A stretch of DNA of 64,000 bases from assembly GCA_958009055.1 (NCBI GenBank), contig OY253661.1, positions 124,001-188,000 on the forward strand, in the 5' to 3' direction. The DNA comes from Choricystis sp. odSpoLacu1. Its lineage: Eukaryota; Chlorophyta; Trebouxiophyceae. Each line of letters opens with the position of its first letter. Position 1 is the stretch's first letter. The notes below the pieces were generated by a model. The model made no database searches. It saw only the letters and a list, made by a program, of their open reading frames with translations, and had not been told where the DNA came from. The translations under genes and the position numbers were made by a program. Shown one piece after another: positions 58,789 to 64,000 of this stretch.

Positions 58789-61126
58789 TCACCCTGGCAG
58801 CAAGCTGGGCCGCGCAATGGCATACATCGCGTCATCCTCGCTGCCCGTGGGGAAACCATCATCAGGCGGCGCGGGCCGGGCCTGGGCCACAGGCGGCGGC
58901 GGCGGCGCGGCCGCTGCGACCGGGCGGCGGCCGTCCGGCGAGTCGCCATCCTCCAGGGCGACACCACCAGCCGTGCCCGACGACCGCACAGCGTCCGCCA
59001 AGCCGGCCGACGTGGGCGGCGGCGGCGGCGGGGTGGCGTTGGCGGGGGCGCGCGTGCGGCGGGTGCTGCCAGCGCGGCGCGGCGTCGCAGGCTCGTCGTC
59101 GTCGTCGTCGTCCACGGGGGGCGGCCGCCTGCGGGAGGACGCGGCGGCGTCATCGCCGGCCGAACGCCGCGACTCGGGCGCGCGCGCGGTGCGCGACCCC
59201 GGCGTGGTGACGGCGGCAGCGTCGTCATTAGCTTCTGGCGCGCGCGCGCGCGAGCGGCGGGACGAGCGGGGACGGCGCGTCGTCATCATCATCATCGTCG
59301 ACTGCCGCCTGTGGCTCAGCCGCCGAGTTGACAGCCACCTCTGCATCAGCTCCATCGCCACCATCATCCTCCATGCCGGGGGGCAGGTCCCCTGTTTCAG
59401 CAGCATTCGGCCTGCGGGGGGCGGGGGACGCGGGGACGATGCCGCGGGGGCCCGGGCGCAGGCCGGCGGGGGCGGGCGCGGGGGCCACCGACGCCGAGGG
59501 CGCGCCGGCTGACGCAGCCACAGCCGGGGCGGCAGCCACCGCAGCAGCAGCAGGCGGAGGCACGGGCTTGCCCTTTTTGGCGGCGGGCGCGGGGGTGACA
59601 GCGGCGGCACGCCCGACAATGATCGTGTCGGCCTCGCTCGCGTCCTCCGGCCCCGACCCACACCCGTGCGCCTCCACATTGATGGAGTCCCGGTTCGGAG
59701 ACGTCACAGGGTTGCAGCGCGCCGCGACGGCGCGGTCACCGCTGCCGTCGGCCGCGCGGCGGGGCAGGGGGGAGGTGTAATCAGCAGGGCCGACCGGCCG
59801 CCCACTCCACGGCGTGTCGGTGAACACAAATTGTGCGCCCGCCCCCAGGACAGCGTCCCGGCGGGCGGTGGCGCCGGAGGCAGGCTCCAGACCGCCCCAG
59901 TCGGCGGCCGCACGCACCAGGGCGCCCCGCTTGGCGGCGGCGGTGATGGTGGTCGCGGCTTTCGCGGCAGCCACCGCGGTCGCGGCGACTGGGGCGCCGC
60001 CCGCGGCCAGCATGGAGAGGGGACCGGTGGCGGCATCCACAAACAGGGCGCCGTCACGCGGCGCGTCGCCGGCGGGGGTGGCCACAAAGGCGGCGGGCGG
60101 GGAGCCGCCCGCGGTCGCGGCAGCCGAGAAGGCTTGCGCTTTTGCCCCCACCAGCACGATGAAAACTTTCCCGCGCGCATCCCGCAACGCGGGCCAGCCC
60201 GTGCCTTTCACCCCCGGAATGTAGCGCGTCAGGGAGGCGGCGCCCGCGGGCGCGCCCGCCTGGGCGGCCAGCCTGGCTGGGGTCATCAGTTGGGAGGTCG
60301 GCGGGAACACAGACAGAATCTCACTGTTGAGCGAGGCCAGGGCGGCGGTGTCGACGGGTGGAGGCACGGCCAGTCCCTTGGGCCCGTCGGCCAGCGTCAT
60401 GGCAGCTAGGAGTGAGCTAAACGTGGCGTTGCCGCGCACGGTGTCTGTCGGTTTGAAGAGGGGATCATCCCGCGGCTCGACAAACACAAAGAGCGGCGAC
60501 GCTTTGGGGTTTGCATCCGACCACGCTTTCAGGGAGCGCAGGCAGGACGTCAGTGTCACACACGTGGACAGCGCGTCAAAGTCGGGGTCAGCCATGACTT
60601 TCCAGCCCTTTTGTTTGAGGGAAGGAGCATCAACATCCCGCGTGCCGTCCCCCCCCGCCAGCGTGGGCGCCGCCCACCCACGCGAGTAGGCGCCGCCCCG
60701 GGGGTCGGCCCACGCGTCCAGGTGGAATGCGCGAATACCGCGGTCGGCCTGGGTGCCCAGCGGCTCGCGCGTGATGTTGTTCAGGGTGGGGGCCGCGGCC
60801 GCGGTTTTGTTTGCGGCAGCCAGGGCGGACCGCCCATCAGCCGACGCCAAAAACTCGGACGCCACCGCGGGCGGCGCCACGCGGTAGGACCGGGTCGTGC
60901 CCAACACCTGCAGCTGGTGCAGGCGGGTGTTGCCGTCGGCGATGTCGTCGACCGCGCGCATCGCGGCGGCGCGCGCGGCCGCGTCGGCGCGCGAAGCTGG
61001 GCGGGCGGTCGCGGACGGGGCCGCCGCCGCGATCGAGGCCAGGGTGGGCGGGGTGATGGGGGAGGCAGACACCAAGGCTGCGACCCCCAGCAGCAGTAGC
61101 AGGGCTAGGCGGGAGGCGGGCGTCAT
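58789..61126 (-). CDS. Secreted PI-PLC-C1-like protein lacking catalytic histidines
   Basis: About 778 residues from ATG 61126, with signal peptide MTPASRLALLLLLGVAALVSA. The fold is that of Ca2+-dependent phosphoinositide phospholipase C: RLHQLQVLGTTRSYRVAPP, ADRGIRAFHLDAWADPRGGAYS, KGWKVMADPDFDALSTCVTL, CLRSLKAWSDANPKASPLFVFVEPRDDP, GWPALRDARGKVFIVLVG. In active members the first block reads GSHNSYH/K and the third KVLHxxDxD; here both His are replaced (GTTRSYR; MADPDFD), so hydrolysis is unlikely. A long disordered C-terminal tail has two poly-Asp tracts. The last 150 residues need one base removed in the CG run at 59239-59254; the joined tail ends YAIARPSLLPG. CT repeats abut the stop. 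Confidence 0.78.
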
Positions 61127-61987
61127 GGTGGTGTGTCTGGAAGGGGAGAAAGCAGTCGGGAGGGGAAAGAGGGGCGGGTGAGAGTTTGTTGGGGCCGCGC
61201 TGGGCGCTCACTCCCCACATGCACCCCTTTTAACTGGCTAGTCGATGCGATGGCAGTGTTCCAATGTTGTGCAGTGGGGCGGCTCAGGGCAGAGAGGCCG
61301 GGGCGAGGGCAGGCGGCGGCCAGTTTCGGGTAGCATCAGCGCTTGCGCATGCGCGTGCCGCGTTTTCGCTCGGCCCCACTCTACCCGCGCAACTCCTCAC
61401 CTTGTGTTGAATCAGGTGTCGCCCTGAGGCGTGTGTCAGGTGTGTGGGGGCGGAGAAAAAGGTGTGGCAAGCCCAAGCAGGCTACCCCCCACACAAAGCT
61501 ACGGCGCAGAGTGAGCGAAGAGGGCGAAAAACATCTGTTTTTCGCCCTCTTCACCCTTTCTCCTCACAACGCGTTTTCCACCCACGCGGGAAGCGTGTGC
61601 CCTGCCTCTTGCCTGCGACGACACTGTGTCACCCCTCCCCTGTGGTCACACCCACCGTCGACGCGCGTTTGGCTGCCAGGAGGTGTGTGTGCTTCCCCAC
61701 GGCTCACGCCATGGGGCCCCGCCTGCGTGCGACGACTGCCCCACACCCGCCGCGCTGCGAGTGCTCTTTCCGCGCGAAATCACTCACACATGACTCTGTG
61801 CATTGGAACACGCGGTGGCGAGGGGAGGAAAGGACGCATGCGCCGCACGGCCCGCAATGCGACCCCCCCCCCCCTCTCAACCAACCGTCACCACCGCACG
61901 ATGCGGCCACTCCCGCCCCGCCCTCTCCCACCCTTCCTCCCCCGAAAACAGAGCGTCCCAGATCTCATCCACGCCAGACCCGCCACA
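61127..61987. other. Long divergent intergenic region between two secreted-protein genes
   Basis: 861 bases, the longest gap in the window. It contains a perfect 16-bp hairpin (61517-61552), a TTTTAACTGGCTAG near 61228, and lower-GC patches. Long open frames here are shadows. It must carry the promoters of the PLC-like gene and the NNVFGG-repeat gene. Confidence 0.5.
61517..61552. repeat. Perfect inverted repeat, 16-bp stem, 4-base loop
   Basis: GAAGAGGGCGAAAAAC, ATCT, GTTTTTCGCCCTCTTC with no mismatch. It forms a stable hairpin on either strand, followed on the plus strand by ACCCTTTCTCC. Possible roles: transcription or RNA-processing signal, small RNA source or protein-binding palindrome. 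Confidence 0.8.
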
Positions 61988-64000
61988 ATGCGCCCCACCA
62001 GGCGGACGCTGGCCCTGGCGCTGACGGCCATCGCGCTGGCGACGCATGCCGCGGCGCAACCGTTCACCGTCAACGAGTCGACTGAGGAGAGGTCCTACAT
62101 TCCCATGTACCCGGTGGGGGGGGCCATTGTTAGCAACCAGGTGAGGGAGAGAGAGAGAGGGGAGAGGGGGTGGAGGGCAGTCACAGGCAATGCCCCCGCC
62201 CAACCTAGCCACGCTCGCGTCCCCGCCCACCCACTCCCCACCCATACTCCACAGAACGTCCCCCTCGGCTACGGCTCCACCTTCATGAACAACGTCGCCT
62301 CCGGCGCGTGGGCCGCCCCCCGCACCTCCATCACCGCGTCCCAGGACAACTTTTATGAATCGTGCCCCTCCCAAGCGCTTCGCCTCGCCCTCCCGGGCGG
62401 CCCCTGCGCCGACGCCATTCCCGCCATCAAACCCTTTTCAGCGGGCATGGTGACGGCTGAGTGCAGGGTCGTGGCCATGGCCATGAGGGCGCAGCCCGCC
62501 CCCTTCCCCCCAAAGTGTTGCCCTCTGCTGCGCCAGTTTATTGGTGACGGGTGCGCGTGCGAGTCGGCCACCCTCTTTGTGTCCCCGATTGGTAATGTGA
62601 GCGCGGTCGACCTGGTGGCCGCCACACGCGCTGCCCAGGTGTCGTTCTGCGCGAGCGACGAGTATGGGGGGCCGATGCACAACCCGTGCCGCAACATCAA
62701 GAGTTGCGAGACGTATGCACAGCTGGGCCAGAAGACGCCCGCCAAACCTGTGGCGCCGGCTGCGACGGCTACTGCTGCTCCCGTGGTCAAGCCGGCGGCG
62801 GTTACACCGGGGCCCTTGGCGGCGCCGGTGGGGGGCGCCAAGTCCGCGCCCACGGCCGCCGGCGCGGGCGGGCAGCCTGCGCCGAGCGCGGGCACCACCG
62901 CTGTCCAGCCGGCCCCGCCCGCGCCTCCGGCGGGCGTGAGTGGGGTGGGGCTCGGCGTCAGTCGGGCAGCGGTCGTGCCGTCACCAACGGTGGCGAGAGC
63001 TGCGACCGCGCCGCTGTCGACGGCAGCCGTCAAGCCTGCCGACGAGCCGGCTGCGCCTGCAAGCAAAGTGGCGGCCGCGCCTGCTGTTGGCGCTGTCACC
63101 AAGATGGTTGCCAAGGCGCCGGCTGCTACGTTGAGTGCGGCGCCGGCGCCCGTGCCGGCCGCTGCCGTCGCCGCGCCCACGCCCGGCCCTGGCGACGGCG
63201 ACCGCCCGTCCATCCAGGCGGCGGCAGATGACGCTGTTATTAAAACGACAGCACCGCCCCACCACGCCAAACCCGCGCCGCCGCGGCACGGGCGCCGCCT
63301 GGCGGCGCGCCCGCCCCACCCTCGTCACGGCGACGATGCCGCGCCGGCGGGCGACACACCACCGGCCCAGGAAGCTGCCGTGGATGAGCCTGCCAAGCTG
63401 GAGGCGGGCGCGCCGGCGCCAGCCCCGGCGGCGCACCCATTCGAGCGGCTGGGCGCGCAGCCGCTGCCGACGCCTGCGGCGACAGTCGAGGCGGTTGCGG
63501 CGGTTGCCGCGGTGGATGCGCCCGCCACCCCCAACAACGTGTTTGGCGACATTGTAGACCCCACCATTCCGGTGAAGCCGGCAGCGTCGGCGGCGCCGGT
63601 GGCGGCAACGGCTGCCACCCCCAACAACGTTTTCGGCGGAATTGTCGACCCGACGATTCCCGTCAAACCAGCCGCCCAGGCGGCACCGGTCGCGGCGGTG
63701 GCTGGGGGTGCCACCCCCAACAATGTGTTTGGGGGCATTGTCGACCCGACGATTCCCGTCAAGCCGGCAGCATCGGCCGCGCCAGACGTGGGCGCTCAAC
63801 CAAACGTGTTTGGTGGGATTGTCGATCCAACTATTCCCGTCCAACCGGCTGCTCAACATGCTGCAGCGACTGCAGCGACAGGAACACAACCAAACAATGT
63901 GTTTGGCGGCATTGTGGACCCCACCATCCCTGTTAAACCGGCTGGTTTTGTGCAGCCTGCGACTGCTGCCACCACCACCACCCCCAACAACGTGTTTGGT
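61988..64000 (+). CDS. Secreted Cys-rich protein with tandem NNVFGGIVDPTIPV repeats (3' truncated by window)
   Basis: Exons 61988-62140 and 62255 to beyond 64000 (phase 0), 633 residues visible. Signal peptide MRPTRRTLALALTAIALATHAAA. A Cys domain follows (about residues 78-195): SCPSQALRL, GPCADAIP, ECRVVAMAM, CCPLLRQFIGDGCAC, SFCASDEY, NPCRNIKSC. The CC-x10-CxC core resembles the eight-Cys fold of plant lipid-transfer and related proteins. A long Pro/Ala/Lys linker as in cell-wall glycoproteins comes next, then at least six repeats of about 25-35 residues (TPNNVFGGIVDPTIPVKPA and variants), still running at the window end. Extracellular matrix role inferred. Codon bias relaxes towards AT in the later repeats (CAA CCA AAC AAT GTG TTT GGT). 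Confidence 0.75.
   Translation, partial: MRPTRRTLALALTAIALATHAAAQPFTVNESTEERSYIPMYPVGGAIVSNQVRERERGERGWRAVTGNAPAQPSHARVPAHPLPTHTPQNVPLGYGSTFMNNVASGAWAAPRTSITASQDNFYESCPSQALRLALPGGPCADAIPAIKPFSAGMVTAECRVVAMAMRAQPAPFPPKCCPLLRQFIGDGCACESATLFVSPIGNVSAVDLVAATRAAQVSFCASDEYGGPMHNPCRNIKSCETYAQLGQKTPAKPVAPAATATAAPVVKPAAVTPGPLAAPVGGAKSAPTAAGAGGQPAPSAGTTAVQPAPPAPPAGVSGVGLGVSRAAVVPSPTVARAATAPLSTAAVKPADEPAAPASKVAAAPAVGAVTKMVAKAPAATLSAAPAPVPAAAVAAPTPGPGDGDRPSIQAAADDAVIKTTAPPHHAKPAPPRHGRRLAARPPHPRHGDDAAPAGDTPPAQEAAVDEPAKLEAGAPAPAPAAHPFERLGAQPLPTPAATVEAVAAVAAVDAPATPNNVFGDIVDPTIPVKPAASAAPVAATAATPNNVFGGIVDPTIPVKPAAQAAPVAAVAGGATPNNVFGGIVDPTIPVKPAASAAPDVGAQPNVFGGIVDPTIPVQPAAQHAAATAATGTQPNNVFGGIVDPTIPVKPAGFVQPATAATTTTPNNVFG
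63526..64000 (+). repeat. Coding tandem repeat, NNVFGGIVDPTIPV units
   Basis: Six unit starts are visible in the last 475 bases, spaced about 75-100 bases, with a near-invariant 14-residue core and variable Ala/Val/Gln spacers. The sixth unit is cut by the window end. Confidence 0.85.

Noticed and set aside
61444..62085. 213-codon plus-strand ORF upstream of the NNVFGG-repeat gene
   Set aside because: It starts at a non-ATG codon, runs through the perfect hairpin and overlaps the signal-peptide exon in another frame; the composition is that of a shadow ORF.

Overview
The window is nuclear DNA of a very GC-rich, gene-dense eukaryote, most probably a unicellular green alga of prasinophyte or chlorophyte grade. 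Three things support this. Genes have short GT-AG introns with pyrimidine-rich CAG acceptors. There is an intron-bearing elongator tRNA-Met like that of plants. The protein set is that of the green lineage: a BRUTUS-type hemerythrin/RING ligase, an ESV1/LESV starch-granule protein, a VAS1 aminotransferase, a Tousled-like kinase, a fused bacterial-type organellar glycyl-tRNA synthetase, an ABA3-type Moco sulfurase, and a LOV-domain histidine kinase of the kind known from picoalgae. The species cannot be fixed from the sequence alone.

Layout. 0-5 kb: end of a CDPK-like EF-hand protein, a CaaX-box protein, an Ala-rich nuclear-looking protein, tRNA-Met(CAT) and tRNA-Arg(TCT), and a G-patch protein. 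5-15 kb: LOV histidine kinase with receivers (-), two-DNA-binding-domain atypical E2F (-), BRUTUS iron-sensing E3 ligase (+). 15-30 kb: RAD51B, RNase P/MRP subunit RPP30, an unknown, a BolA protein, UBP24/USP10, a small DUF6737-like membrane protein, a GIY-YIG-like protein, a PP-loop-like protein, an SF1 helicase with a Trp-studded tail, a FluG-type glutamine synthetase. 30-51.5 kb: organellar ValRS, an XRN-family exonuclease, VAS1, TLK, organellar GlyRS, ESV1/LESV, Moco sulfurase, BUD23 with an unexplained C-terminal half, lipoyl synthase, an SRPBCC protein. This part is ordinary housekeeping, organelle and cell-cycle content, packed with gaps of about 50-650 bases.

From about 52 kb to the end the character changes: most genes encode secreted proteins. 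They are a beta-helix protein, one unresolved and two well-supported small secreted peptides, a phospholipase C-like protein lacking its catalytic histidines, and a Cys-rich protein with tandem NNVFGGIVDPTIPV repeats that runs off the window. The best candidate for something undescribed is the gene at 57979-58523. It has a signal peptide on its own exon, followed by five near-identical copies of LAAKDTGDHSGHKH separated by Arg-Arg, which is the layout of a multi-copy prepropeptide (pheromone-like or metal-binding). Its neighbour encodes a 52-residue secreted Asn/Gln-rich peptide with the same exon plan.

At least eight reading-frame breaks fall in conserved genes (LOV-HK, BRUTUS twice, ValRS, TLK twice, GlyRS, PLC-like). 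All lie in or beside long C/G homopolymers or CG-dinucleotide runs. I read them as assembly indels rather than pseudogenes and annotate those genes as intact.
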